From Bacteroides congonensis (GTDB lineage Bacteria; Bacteroidota; Bacteroidia; Bacteroidales; Bacteroidaceae), in the NCBI RefSeq assembly GCF_900130125.1, contig NZ_FQXY01000010.1, positions 1,550,001 to 1,614,000 of the forward strand: a stretch of DNA of 64,000 nt, written 5' to 3'. Made by a program: the position numbers and the translations under genes. Positions 16,669 to 25,731 of the stretch are shown piece by piece (position 1 is the stretch's first letter; each line of letters starts with the position of its first letter). The notes under the pieces were generated by a model, which did no database searches, was not told the origin of the DNA, and saw only the letters and a list, made by a program, of their open reading frames with translations.

Positions 16669-18501
16669 ATGATAGAAAAGTATAAGGAGAATTTTATTTG
16701 TAAGATGACAGGGTGGTTTTTTCTGCTTTGTGCCTTGGCTGCTTGTAATACCCGTTCTTATGAATTAAATATATGTGACTACGGAGCTGTCTCCGGTGAA
16801 CGTTCGGTCAATACGGCATTGGCCGTGCGGGATGCATTGGCGGCAGCTGCGAAGATGGATTCTGCCAAATTGTTTTTTCCTGCGGGAACTTATCATTTCT
16901 ATGTAGATTCCTTGCAGGGAGTAAGCAAGGCTTTTGATGTACAAAGCATGAAGAATCTTGTTATTGATGGCAATGGTGCTGAATTTATCTTTCATGGACC
17001 ATTGGTTATCGGAACTATTGATTCATGCTCCAATGTTACTGTCCGCAATTTTTCCATTGACTGGGAGCGTCCTTACATTACGCAAGGGCAAATCATGGAG
17101 TTGGGAGACGGATATGTGGATCTTGCTATTGATGCGGTAGCTTATCCGTATGAAATTTCTTCTCAGGATTCGGTGTTCCGGGGTATTGGCGAAGGGTGGA
17201 AGCAGGGTATTCACGCTTATAACCTGTATGATAAGGAACGTCAGGAAATTGTTTACCGGACACGTGATATGCCAATGGGACGTGATTTGTTTTCGGGCAT
17301 AGCGCGTGAGATTTCTCCGGGAGTGGTTCGTTTCTTTGGTTCGAGGACTCTCGAACCTGAGCTGGGCACATATATTGCCCTGTGGCATGGACGGTATATG
17401 ACGGATGGATTCTACATGTTCGGCAGTAAAGATGTGACATTTAGAGACATTGATATATATCATTGTCCCAGTCATGGATTGGTGGGAGTTCGTTGCGAGA
17501 ATGTGACGATTTGTAACATGAATATGAAAGTCAATGAAAAGAAAGGACGGGTATTCAGCTTGATAGCAGATGCTTTCCATTTCAATGCTTGTAGGGGATT
17601 GATTAAGGTAGACAGTTGTGAGCATACCGGTCACGGAGATGATTTTATCAATGTACATGGCATGTATGTGGAAATAGCTGATATAGTGGATGAATATACT
17701 TTCCGCACCGGATGTTCCGAACGGCAGAATATGACTATCGGGGCAGGAGACGAACTTTGGTTTCTGAAGCATGACTCCTTGAAACGGGGAGTGGTGAACC
17801 GGATTAAGGCAATCCGTAAGGAAACGGATGATAAAGGTTGTACGAGCCGCTTGGTGACATTGGAAAAGCCTATGCCTGTGTCTATCGCAGCCGGGGATTT
17901 TGTGGAAAATAAATCTTACTTGGCTGATTTTGAGATACGTAACTGCCGTATACTGAAAAAACACCGTGCGAGAGGAATCCTTGTGACGACTCCCGGAAAG
18001 GTGACGATCGAAAATAACTATTTCCGTACCGCCGGTGCGGCTATTCTGATAGAAGGGGATGTCGATTACTGGTATGAGTCTGGTAGTTGCAAGGATGTCC
18101 GGATACAAAATAATGTTTTTGAAGATTGTTTCACTTCCGGACACGAATGGGGGGAGGCTGTCATCACTGTCACGCCTTCTTATCGTCCTGACTCCGATCA
18201 TGCGCTCTGTTATCATGAGAATATACGTATCGAAGGCAATACGTTCAGGCACTATGACTATGCACTGCTTTACGCACGTGCTGTACGTGGATTGACGTTT
18301 GCCGGAAATGTAGTGGAACGTTCGTACAATTACGCTCCTTTCTATCGGGAAACGATGTTTTATCTTGACGGTTGTAAGCAAGCGGATATCTTCGGCAACC
18401 GGTATGGGAAAGATGTGCTTGGCATGAATATCGTGACTGAGCATATGAAGCCTGAGGATATAGTGCGTGTGGATAAGGATTTGAAGATTACTAATAATTA
18501 G
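16669..18501 (+). CDS. GH110-like alpha-1,3-galactosidase lipoprotein (parallel beta-helix)
   Basis: 610 residues. The lipobox LAAC gives lipidation at Cys26. The body is a right-handed beta-helix beginning LNICDYGAVSGERSVNTA. Motifs that I recall from Bacteroides GH110 enzymes are present: DAFHFNACRGLIKVDSC, the paired aspartates Asp324-Asp325 in HGDDFINVHG (equivalent to the DD motif of the active site), RARGILVTTPGKVTIENN, ILIEGDVDYWYESG, and a C-terminal MKPEDIVRVDKD. GH110 removes terminal alpha-1,3-linked galactose, as in blood group B or related galactans, by inversion. It starts 13 bases after the GH16 gene. The exact linkage is inferred. Confidence 0.85.
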   Translation: MIEKYKENFICKMTGWFFLLCALAACNTRSYELNICDYGAVSGERSVNTALAVRDALAAAAKMDSAKLFFPAGTYHFYVDSLQGVSKAFDVQSMKNLVIDGNGAEFIFHGPLVIGTIDSCSNVTVRNFSIDWERPYITQGQIMELGDGYVDLAIDAVAYPYEISSQDSVFRGIGEGWKQGIHAYNLYDKERQEIVYRTRDMPMGRDLFSGIAREISPGVVRFFGSRTLEPELGTYIALWHGRYMTDGFYMFGSKDVTFRDIDIYHCPSHGLVGVRCENVTICNMNMKVNEKKGRVFSLIADAFHFNACRGLIKVDSCEHTGHGDDFINVHGMYVEIADIVDEYTFRTGCSERQNMTIGAGDELWFLKHDSLKRGVVNRIKAIRKETDDKGCTSRLVTLEKPMPVSIAAGDFVENKSYLADFEIRNCRILKKHRARGILVTTPGKVTIENNYFRTAGAAILIEGDVDYWYESGSCKDVRIQNNVFEDCFTSGHEWGEAVITVTPSYRPDSDHALCYHENIRIEGNTFRHYDYALLYARAVRGLTFAGNVVERSYNYAPFYRETMFYLDGCKQADIFGNRYGKDVLGMNIVTEHMKPEDIVRVDKDLKITNN

Positions 18502-18512
18502 AACCTAAAAAA

Positions 18513-20531
18513 ATGATGATAATGAAAAGCAAAATAGTATTGGCTACATTATTTACATCTCTTTTGATGTCATGTGAAAGTGATCTGAAAACGATCGGAG
18601 TCTATGACGGGAAACAAACACTGGATTTCACTTTCACCGTTGAAGCTCCTGATGTGTTGGAAGGGATGACAACACCCGAAGTTATGAGACCTGCTGTTTA
18701 TAAGGTTTGTCTTTTTAGTGATAATGTGTACACCCAGACACTTACTTTTAATGGTAACGGAAGCCTTGAAGTGCCGGCCGGAAACTACACTTATCTCTGT
18801 CTCGGTGCAGAAAGTAATGAAAAGTTGCCTCAGCTCGCCCTAAAGGAAGGGGAGACTAAAATGGCGGATGCCTTTTTAAAACTGACGGATGAAGACGGGA
18901 ATATGACGGGGGAAATACCGTCCATAGTGGCGGCTACGGGAAATTTCACAATGGGAAGCACTATTAATACGGTTCCTGTTGCATTGAAGCCGATAGGCTG
19001 TGAATATACATTTAATTTATTGCACCCTGCTGCACGTATGTCCACGACAGGAGATATTGTGAAGGTAAAAGTAGTAATTAAGGGCGGGGCTTCTGTTTAT
19101 GGCTATAATCTGCATCCGTCGGGTGAAGCAGGTGAACTGGAAACTGTGATGAAAGGAACGGATACGGATGGTGAAGGTTGGGTTTCTGTAGATGGCGATG
19201 CTACAACGTTTTCCGCGCGTGTGCTGTTGCCTGCCAATCCTTCATTGCAGTTGAAACTGTTTGCTAAAGATGAGAGTGGCAACGAAACTGAGATAGGAGA
19301 AACCGGGATTGAACTGTCGGGCGAGGGGGCTTCTTATATAGCTGATATTGCTTTCTCCGGAGATGGTGAAGGCATGGAGTTACAATATCATTCTCCTTAT
19401 TATCCCACTGTCATTGCTACTGATACGGGCGAGTTCAATGAACATGAACTGAAAGTAACTAGTACGGTGTATCCGGAATATACATATCAGTGGCGACATG
19501 AACGTGCAGGACGCACTACGCTGCTTGGTCTGTCTAATAATAAATTGAAATATATGGAGGATGGCATCGAAGAGGGTGCTTCTGTGACTGTGACTGGTGC
19601 AGGGAAATATATTTTGAGTGTAGGTAAGGACGGAGTATCGAAGGATGTTGCTACACTGACTGTGAAACATGCAAGAATGACTTGGGATGAGGCTAAGGCA
19701 AAAGTAGGGGAACTGGGAAGTGATTTGTGGACATTGCCCAACCGAGAACAGATGAAAGAGTTATATAATAATGATATTAATGACTTTTATTATGACGAGG
19801 TGACGGAGAAGGCATCGGCTGTCAGTTATTGGACCAGTGAAGAAAGTGCTACAAGTTGGGCGTATGTTTATTTCTTCGATCCTTATTGGGAAAATGCTCC
19901 GACTTGGGCTCCTGAGAAATCAACAATGCGTTCGGTAAGATTACTCAAGATTCTGCCGTTTGAGTACGATCCGACTGATCCGTTCAGTGTGGGCTTGATG
20001 GCGGCTCCTGCCCCTTATGCCGGAGAACAGGAATTGACAATTACAACACCTGTTTATGAAGGAGCTACATATCAATGGAGTCATAAAGTAATGGGACGTA
20101 AAGTAATGCAGGTATCTGCTGACGGAAAGGTAAGTTATGTGGATGATGGAATTCCCGAGGGGGCTACTGTAAAAGTTAGCGGAGCGGGTGAGTATATCTT
20201 GAATGTGACTTATGGAGAAGAAACGAGAGAAATCGGCCGTATTACGCTATTGCATAAGAACCTTTGCTGGACGGATGTCGAAAGTACATTGGCGGAATTG
20301 AATGAGGGAGGTAATGGTACGTGGGCGGTACCGGGGCTTGAGCAACTTCGTTCTGCTTATAATAATGGAAAGAATGATTTTTCAGCGGGATGGTATTGGG
20401 CGAAGGAATTTACTAACGCTGCCAATCGTTGGAGATATTTAAAGGATATGGGTAGTGGTGTTGAAGATGGTGGAGATGTCTCTGATAGTAGTAGAAAGTA
20501 TAATATTCGTTTCTGTAAAGTAACTCAATAG
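18513..20531 (+). CDS. PUL lipoprotein with duplicated C-terminal module, possible surface glycan-binding protein
   Basis: 672 residues, lipidation at about Cys21 (SLLMSCESD). Residues about 30-300 resemble fimbrillin or Mfa2-like beta-sandwich domains (FTFTVEAPDV, VPAGNYTYLCLGAESN). Residues about 310-672 hold two copies of a unit with a period near 195 residues. Each copy has an Ig-like strand set with YTYQW or ATYQW (Trp327, Trp522), DDGI-EGA and GAGKYIL/GAGEYIL, then a module like the DUF1566 / fibrobacter-type domain (WTLPNREQMKELYNN at Trp406, TWAVPGLEQLRSAYNN at Trp604). No enzyme motif is visible. Its place last in the operon, as a surface lipoprotein after SusCD, is where PULs often encode a surface glycan-binding protein; that role is inferred. 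Confidence 0.7.
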   Translation: MMIMKSKIVLATLFTSLLMSCESDLKTIGVYDGKQTLDFTFTVEAPDVLEGMTTPEVMRPAVYKVCLFSDNVYTQTLTFNGNGSLEVPAGNYTYLCLGAESNEKLPQLALKEGETKMADAFLKLTDEDGNMTGEIPSIVAATGNFTMGSTINTVPVALKPIGCEYTFNLLHPAARMSTTGDIVKVKVVIKGGASVYGYNLHPSGEAGELETVMKGTDTDGEGWVSVDGDATTFSARVLLPANPSLQLKLFAKDESGNETEIGETGIELSGEGASYIADIAFSGDGEGMELQYHSPYYPTVIATDTGEFNEHELKVTSTVYPEYTYQWRHERAGRTTLLGLSNNKLKYMEDGIEEGASVTVTGAGKYILSVGKDGVSKDVATLTVKHARMTWDEAKAKVGELGSDLWTLPNREQMKELYNNDINDFYYDEVTEKASAVSYWTSEESATSWAYVYFFDPYWENAPTWAPEKSTMRSVRLLKILPFEYDPTDPFSVGLMAAPAPYAGEQELTITTPVYEGATYQWSHKVMGRKVMQVSADGKVSYVDDGIPEGATVKVSGAGEYILNVTYGEETREIGRITLLHKNLCWTDVESTLAELNEGGNGTWAVPGLEQLRSAYNNGKNDFSAGWYWAKEFTNAANRWRYLKDMGSGVEDGGDVSDSSRKYNIRFCKVTQ

Positions 20532-20623
20532 GATACGTGTAAAATGGATTTTTTTCAATAGGTTTTATATAGAAGTAAGAGTTTGCCTGTAATTTAACAC
20601 AATTGTTTTTTAAGTTCTACCTT

Positions 20624-20646
20624 CTCCGGTATGGTCAGTACCGGAG
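20624..20646. terminator. Possible terminator hairpin after the PUL operon
   Basis: CTCCGGTA (20624-20631) pairs with TACCGGAG (20639-20646) around a 7-base loop. The run after it is G-rich and then CTTTAA rather than T-rich, so it may be a weak terminator or an mRNA-stabilising hairpin. Confidence 0.45.
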
Positions 20647-20704
20647 GGGGAGAGCTTTAATGTTGGCACTCTTATTGTTTTTTTTAACTTGATAGATAGA
20701 ACTG

Positions 20705-20737
20705 GAGGCTTTCGACTGTCGGAAGCCTCTTTTTTTA
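20705..20737 (+). terminator. Strong rho-independent terminator before priA
   Basis: An 11-base-pair stem (20705-20715 with 20719-20729, including one T-G pair) closes a 3-base loop and is followed by seven T residues. It ends transcription from the PUL and lies directly on the priA promoter. Confidence 0.88.
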
Positions 20738-20745
20738 TATCTTTG
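20738..20745 (+). promoter_or_regulatory. Candidate -7 box of priA
   Basis: TATCTTTG matches TAnnTTTG exactly, but it lies only 8 bases before the ATG at 20754. Transcription would start almost at the start codon, giving a leaderless or near-leaderless mRNA. Any -33 element would fall inside the terminator hairpin, where no good TTTG is seen. Confidence 0.5.
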
Positions 20746-20753
20746 TGCCTGCA

Positions 20754-23210
20754 ATGAAAAGATATGTAGATGTCATATTACCACTTCCGCTTCCGAAGAG
20801 CTTTACTTACTCTTTGCCGGACGAGTATGCGGAAGAAGTGAAGATAGGCTGCCGCGTGGTGGTTCCTTTCGGGCGAAAGAAGTTCTATACAGCTATCGTC
20901 CGTAACGTTCATTATTGTGCTCCGACAGAATACGAAGTGAAAGACATATCGACATTACTGGATGCTTCTCCTATTTTATTGCCGAATCAGTTCAAATTCT
21001 GGGAATGGATAGCTGATTACTACCTCTGTACGCAGGGAGATGTATATAAGGCGGCATTGCCTTCGGGGCTGAAACTTGAAAGTGAAACGATTGTAGAATA
21101 CAATCCCGACTTCGAAGCGGACGCGCCATTGCCCGAACGTGAACAGCGCATTTTGGATTTGCTGGCTGTCGATTCGCAGCAATGCGTCACCAAACTGGAG
21201 AAGGATAGTGGTGTCAAGAATATCCTTACTGTCATTAAATCCTTGCTCGATAAAGAAGCGATTTTCGTAAAGGAAGAATTGCGGCGTACTTACAAACCTA
21301 AGACGGAAGCACGGGTACGCCTTGCCGGAGCAGCCGACGAGAAGCGGCTTCATATATTGTTTGACATACTCTCCCGTGCTCCGAAGCAATTGGCGCTCCT
21401 TATGAAATATGTAGAGTGTTCGGGCATTTTGGGAGACGTTGCTCCGAAAGAAATCTCCAAGAAAGAACTGCTGCAACGGGCTAATGTCGCTCCTGCCGTA
21501 TTGAACGGGCTGGTGGATAAGAAGATTTTCGAGATTTATTATCACGAAATCGGTCGGCTGAACAAACAGGAGAAAGAGGTTGTAGAACTGAATGCTCTGA
21601 ATGAGTTTCAACAACGGGCACATGATGAGATAGTACAATCCTTCCAAGAGAAAAATGTCTGCCTGCTTCATGGGGTAACGTCCAGTGGCAAGACGGAAAT
21701 ATATATTCATCTGATAGAAGAAGCCATCCGTCAGGGCAAGCAGGTATTATACTTGTTGCCGGAAATTGCGCTGACTACTCAGATAACGGAACGCTTGCAG
21801 CGTGTCTTCGGTTCGCGCCTGGGCATTTACCATTCCAAATTTCCCGATGCCGAACGGGTTGAGATATGGCGGAAACAACTCGGAGAAAATGGTTATGATA
21901 TAATTTTGGGTGTCCGTTCATCCGTATTCCTGCCTTTCCGGAATCTGGGACTGGTGATTGTGGACGAAGAGCATGAAAATACGTATAAGCAGCAAGACCC
22001 GGCGCCCCGCTACCATGCCCGTAGTGCGGCGATTGTGTTGGCAGCCATGTATGGAGCCAAGACACTGCTGGGAACAGCTACGCCGTCCATCGAGTCATGG
22101 CAGAATGCGATGGATGGAAAATACGGCTTTGTACAACTGAAAGAACGGTATAAAGAAATCCAGTTGCCGGAGATTATTCCGGTCGATATACAGGAATTGC
22201 ATCGCAAGAAGAGGATGGTGGGACAGTTCTCACCGCTTCTGATACAATATATGAAAGAAGCCTTGGAGCAGAAGGAACAGGTGATTCTTTTTCAGAACCG
22301 TCGTGGTTTTGCTCCGATGATAGAATGTCGTACCTGCGGTTGGGTGCCGAAGTGTAAGAACTGTGATGTAAGCCTTACCTATCATAAAGGAATCAATCAA
22401 CTGACCTGCCACTATTGCGGATATACCTACCAACTTCCGAAGGCTTGTCCCGCTTGTGAAGGGACGGAACTGGTAAACCGCGGTTTTGGTACGGAAAAGA
22501 TTGAAGATGATATTAAAGTCCTTTTCCCGGAAGCTGCCGTAGCACGGATGGACTTGGATACGACCCGTACCCGTTCCGCCTACGAGAAGATTATCGCGGA
22601 CTTTGAACAAGGAAAGACGGACATACTCATCGGGACGCAAATGGTATCCAAGGGACTGGACTTCGACCATGTAAGTGTCGTTGGAATACTGAATGCGGAT
22701 ACCATGCTGAACTATCCCGACTTCCGTTCTTACGAGCGTGCTTTCCAACTGATGGCGCAAGTCTCGGGACGTGCCGGACGTAAGAACAAGCGCGGACGAG
22801 TGGTGCTGCAAACCAAAAGTATCGAGCACCCGATTATTCACCAGGTCATCGCCAATGATTATGAGGATATGGTGAACGGACAACTGGCGGAACGTCAGAT
22901 GTTCCATTATCCGCCTTATTACCGCCTGGTATATGTCTATCTTAAAAATCATAATGAAGCCTTGCTCGACCAAATGGCGGCAGTGATGGCAAACAAGTTG
23001 AGAGCTGTATTCGGTAACCGTGTGCTGGGGCCGGATAAACCGCCGGTTGCCCGTATCCAGACATTATTTATTAAAAAGATAGTGGTGAAGATTGAGCAGA
23101 ATGCACCGATGGGACGTGCACGGGAACTATTGCTGCGCATCCAGCGTGAGATGATTGAAGACGAACATTATAAATCTTTGATTATCTATTATGATGTAGA
23201 TCCTATGTGA
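20754..23210 (+). CDS. priA: Primosomal replication protein N' (PriA helicase)
   Basis: 818 residues from the ATG at 20754 (an in-frame GTG at 20745 adds three residues but overlaps the -7 box). The N-terminal DNA-binding part begins KRYVDVILPLPLPKSFTY. The helicase core has the Walker A motif GVTSSGKTEIYI and the DEEH box VIVDEEHENTYKQ. Zinc-binding cysteines follow in CRTCGWVPKCKNCD, CHYCGY and CPACEG, and the helicase C part has GTQMVSKGLDFDHV and QVSGRAGR. PriA restarts stalled replication forks by loading the primosome. It sits between the PUL and a GH123-like gene with no operon partner visible. Confidence 0.95.
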   Translation: MKRYVDVILPLPLPKSFTYSLPDEYAEEVKIGCRVVVPFGRKKFYTAIVRNVHYCAPTEYEVKDISTLLDASPILLPNQFKFWEWIADYYLCTQGDVYKAALPSGLKLESETIVEYNPDFEADAPLPEREQRILDLLAVDSQQCVTKLEKDSGVKNILTVIKSLLDKEAIFVKEELRRTYKPKTEARVRLAGAADEKRLHILFDILSRAPKQLALLMKYVECSGILGDVAPKEISKKELLQRANVAPAVLNGLVDKKIFEIYYHEIGRLNKQEKEVVELNALNEFQQRAHDEIVQSFQEKNVCLLHGVTSSGKTEIYIHLIEEAIRQGKQVLYLLPEIALTTQITERLQRVFGSRLGIYHSKFPDAERVEIWRKQLGENGYDIILGVRSSVFLPFRNLGLVIVDEEHENTYKQQDPAPRYHARSAAIVLAAMYGAKTLLGTATPSIESWQNAMDGKYGFVQLKERYKEIQLPEIIPVDIQELHRKKRMVGQFSPLLIQYMKEALEQKEQVILFQNRRGFAPMIECRTCGWVPKCKNCDVSLTYHKGINQLTCHYCGYTYQLPKACPACEGTELVNRGFGTEKIEDDIKVLFPEAAVARMDLDTTRTRSAYEKIIADFEQGKTDILIGTQMVSKGLDFDHVSVVGILNADTMLNYPDFRSYERAFQLMAQVSGRAGRKNKRGRVVLQTKSIEHPIIHQVIANDYEDMVNGQLAERQMFHYPPYYRLVYVYLKNHNEALLDQMAAVMANKLRAVFGNRVLGPDKPPVARIQTLFIKKIVVKIEQNAPMGRARELLLRIQREMIEDEHYKSLIIYYDVDPM

Positions 23211-23264
23211 TGAAAGAAATTATTCCCCCTTATAAATAACCTTTATTCATTTAATTAACTAACC

Positions 23265-25061
23265 ATGAAACGACTTACTATTATTTCTTTAGCTAGTCTA
23301 TTTAGTATGAGTGCTCTGTTTGCCCAGCAAGGAGTTACTCAGTGTGGAACTCCGACAGGACAACCGAAATTCCCTTTAGGAACTTATCAGGAATTGCCCG
23401 ACCCTACGACACCTTCCGAAAAGGAATGGGCGGCAGTCACAACGACGCAAGTCTCTTGGGGTACAACAGACACCCGCTATGCGAAGCATCGGCTTCCCTC
23501 ATTGAAAAATCAGAAGAGTATTTCTCTGAAGGGTTGGCGTGGCGAACGCGTAAATGCGCAAGCTGTTGTATGGACAGGAGCAGAGTTGAAAGACCTGAAC
23601 TTCAGCTTCTCCGACTTTAAAGACAAGAAAGGGAACATTCTTCCAAAAGAGGCATTGACTGCCGGATTTGTACGTTATGTGATGACAGATGAACTGAACA
23701 AGGATGGGAGAGGGGCTTGCGGTCACCGCAAATCGGTGGACTTCGATTCGCTGCTGGTAGCCGACCCGATTGACTCGAACCTGAAGTCAATGGCATTGCC
23801 TGCCCGCACCGTTCAACCTATCTGGGTGCAATGTTGGATCCCACAATCAGCTGCTCCCGGAACTTATAAAGGTGAGTTATTGGTCAACGACGGTTCACGC
23901 CTGTTGCAACGTCTGAATCTTGAAATAAATGTTTCTTCCCGCGAGCTTCCTCAGCCGTCGGAATGGGCTTTCCATCTGGACTTGTGGCAAAGTCCGTATG
24001 CCGTAGCCCGTTATTATCAGGTTCCTCTGTGGAGCCAGGAGCATCTTGACGCCATGCGTCCTTTGATGAAAATGCTGGCAAATGCCGGACAGAAGATTAT
24101 TACGGCTACTTTGATGCATAAGCCTTGGAATGGTCAGACGGAAGATTATTTCGATACAATGGTGACCTGGATGAAGCGTGCCGACGGTACATGGGCATTT
24201 GACTATACTATCTTCGACCGTTGGGTGGAATTTATGATGAGCGTAGGCATTGACAAGCAGATTAACTGTTACTCAATGGTGCCCTGGGAGTTGTCTTTCC
24301 AATATTACGACCAGGCAACGAACTCTCTGAAAGCGGTAAAGACTGCTCCGGGCGAACAGGCTTATGAAGAAATGTGGGTGGCAATGCTTGCTTCTTTCTC
24401 CAAGCATCTGAAAGAAAAAGGCTGGTTTGATATTTGCACTATCGCCATGGACGAACGCCCGATGGAGGTGATGCAGAAAACATTGAAAGTGATTCGCAAG
24501 GCTGACCCGGATTTTAAAGTTTCGTTGGCAGGAAATTATCATGCGGAGATTGAACCGGATTTATATGATTATTGCATTGTAATCGGTCAGAACTACCCCG
24601 AAGATGTACGTATCCGCCGTAAAGCCGAGAATAAGCGCACCACCTATTATACTTGTTGCACGGAAGCGCATCCTAATACGTTTACTTTCTCTGACCCGGC
24701 GGAAGCTGCTTGGATGAGTTTCTATTCTTCAAAGAAACATTTGGACGGTTATCTGCGTTGGGCATATAATAGCTGGCCGTTGGAACCGTTGCTCGATTCA
24801 CGTTTCCGTACGTGGGCTGCCGGAGATACGTATTTGGTCTATCCCGGAGCACGTAGCTGTATCCGCTTCGAACGTCTGATAGAAGGAGTACAGGCGCATG
24901 AGAAAATAAATATTCTCCGTCAGGAATTCGAGAAGAAAGGAAATAAAGCCGGATTAAAGAAAATAGAAAAGATGCTGGCTCCGTTCAATTTGGGAGATAT
25001 GCCGGAAATTCCGGCAGCAGTCACCGTGAACCGGGCGAACCAGATATTGAACTCATTTTGA
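23265..25061 (+). CDS. Secreted GH123-like glycoside hydrolase
   Basis: 598 residues with a signal peptide (MKRLTIISLASLFSMSALFAQQ, cleavage near residue 20). An N-terminal beta-sandwich (about 75-240; RGERVNAQAVVWTG) precedes a barrel-like catalytic region (also annotated DUF4091) with FDYTIFDRWVEFMMSVGI and the pair Asp396-Glu397 in IAMDERPMEVMQ. An adjacent Asp-Glu pair is the catalytic feature of GH123 beta-N-acetylgalactosaminidases, where a substrate-assisted mechanism uses it. The C-terminal GYLRWAYNSWP is also typical. The substrate is inferred from the family. It lies 54 bases after priA and is not clearly part of the PUL. Confidence 0.78.
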   Translation: MKRLTIISLASLFSMSALFAQQGVTQCGTPTGQPKFPLGTYQELPDPTTPSEKEWAAVTTTQVSWGTTDTRYAKHRLPSLKNQKSISLKGWRGERVNAQAVVWTGAELKDLNFSFSDFKDKKGNILPKEALTAGFVRYVMTDELNKDGRGACGHRKSVDFDSLLVADPIDSNLKSMALPARTVQPIWVQCWIPQSAAPGTYKGELLVNDGSRLLQRLNLEINVSSRELPQPSEWAFHLDLWQSPYAVARYYQVPLWSQEHLDAMRPLMKMLANAGQKIITATLMHKPWNGQTEDYFDTMVTWMKRADGTWAFDYTIFDRWVEFMMSVGIDKQINCYSMVPWELSFQYYDQATNSLKAVKTAPGEQAYEEMWVAMLASFSKHLKEKGWFDICTIAMDERPMEVMQKTLKVIRKADPDFKVSLAGNYHAEIEPDLYDYCIVIGQNYPEDVRIRRKAENKRTTYYTCCTEAHPNTFTFSDPAEAAWMSFYSSKKHLDGYLRWAYNSWPLEPLLDSRFRTWAAGDTYLVYPGARSCIRFERLIEGVQAHEKINILRQEFEKKGNKAGLKKIEKMLAPFNLGDMPEIPAAVTVNRANQILNSF

Positions 25062-25150
25062 GAAGGATATAATATAATGGAGATTCATAGGAGTCTTATC
25101 GTTATTAGTGTTATCCTTATCAATTAAATCGGTAAATTCAGATTCTCTTA

Positions 25151-25196
25151 AAAGAATATCAGCATTGGAAACGGAATGCTGATATTCTTTTTTTTC
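25151..25196. terminator. Bidirectional rho-independent terminator
   Basis: A perfect 16-base-pair stem (25151-25166 with 25175-25190) closes an 8-base loop and is followed by further T residues. It lies between the converging GH123-like gene and the leftward 161-residue gene, and can serve both. Confidence 0.92.
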
Positions 25197-25245
25197 TTCC
25201 ATTAAGCCAAATCAATAATAGGAGATATATTAATCCTTGACATAT

Positions 25246-25731
25246 TTAAAAACCTCTGGATGAGCATTCTTTTGCTATATCATACCACTTTTTACCTCTG
25301 CTGAAGTTTGCTGCGATGTTATATGATATTTTGTCTATCAGTACTTGGTGTACTCCTAGCCTTTTTATCCGTTTCCCTAATCTGGTGTTTTCCTTTTGTT
25401 CTTCTGCAATCATTCCCAGATACATAATAGTGAAGTCTATTGAAATATCTAAAGCATCCTCGCCATATTTGGATGAAAGCGTTTTGATTTTCTCTAAAAT
25501 GACTTCGTTTAAGTCAGGCGTTGTCTGGTTATATATTTCAATAAAGTCATTGTATAAATTTTGTGCATTATGCTTTGTAGCCCAATCTGCCAATCTTCGG
25601 AAATACTGCCAATCTTGAGGAGCGTATTTGGGTTGGTTAGGACGAGTTAAATATACACACCATTGGTCGAATTTTCCTTGAGCATATTCAAGGTAACTGC
25701 CATCGGCAAATTTGGTTATTGGCTTTCCCAT
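25246..25731 (-). CDS. Conserved hypothetical protein, unrecognised
   Basis: 161 residues, no signal peptide or membrane helix, charged and mostly helical after a short beta start (ITKFADGSYLEYAQGKFDQWCVYLTRPN). I do not recognise a named domain with confidence; the opening resembles a family of small cytosolic proteins seen in several gut bacteria. There is a helical middle (EVILEKIKTLSSKYGEDALDI) and a basic C-terminal part. The gene is alone, facing the GH123-like gene, with the strong terminator at 25151-25196 downstream. AT content is a little higher than in its neighbours, which may indicate later acquisition. No function can be offered. Confidence 0.72.
   Translation of the reverse strand: MGKPITKFADGSYLEYAQGKFDQWCVYLTRPNQPKYAPQDWQYFRRLADWATKHNAQNLYNDFIEIYNQTTPDLNEVILEKIKTLSSKYGEDALDISIDFTIMYLGMIAEEQKENTRLGKRIKRLGVHQVLIDKISYNIAANFSRGKKWYDIAKECSSRGF

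Larger units (their letters stand above)
8021..20531 (+). other. Polysaccharide utilization locus (PUL)
   Basis: Seven rightward genes: ECF sigma, FecR anti-sigma, SusC, SusD, GH16 lipoprotein, GH110-like lipoprotein and a duplicated-module lipoprotein. Gaps from susC to the last gene are only 6 to 32 bases, implying one operon; the sigma and anti-sigma genes lie 94 and 154 bases apart from the next genes. The signalling domain on SusC and the sigma/anti-sigma pair imply trans-envelope induction. The enzymes suggest a galactose-containing glycan. Confidence 0.88.

Noticed and set aside
17023..18444. Long minus-strand open frame of 473 codons opposite the GH110-like gene
   Set aside because: The plus-strand frame has clear family motifs and a lipoprotein signal; the minus frame has no recognisable features. 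Similar long antisense frames at 13393-14565, 5635-6387, 10342-11220 and 22230-22973 are rejected for the same reason.
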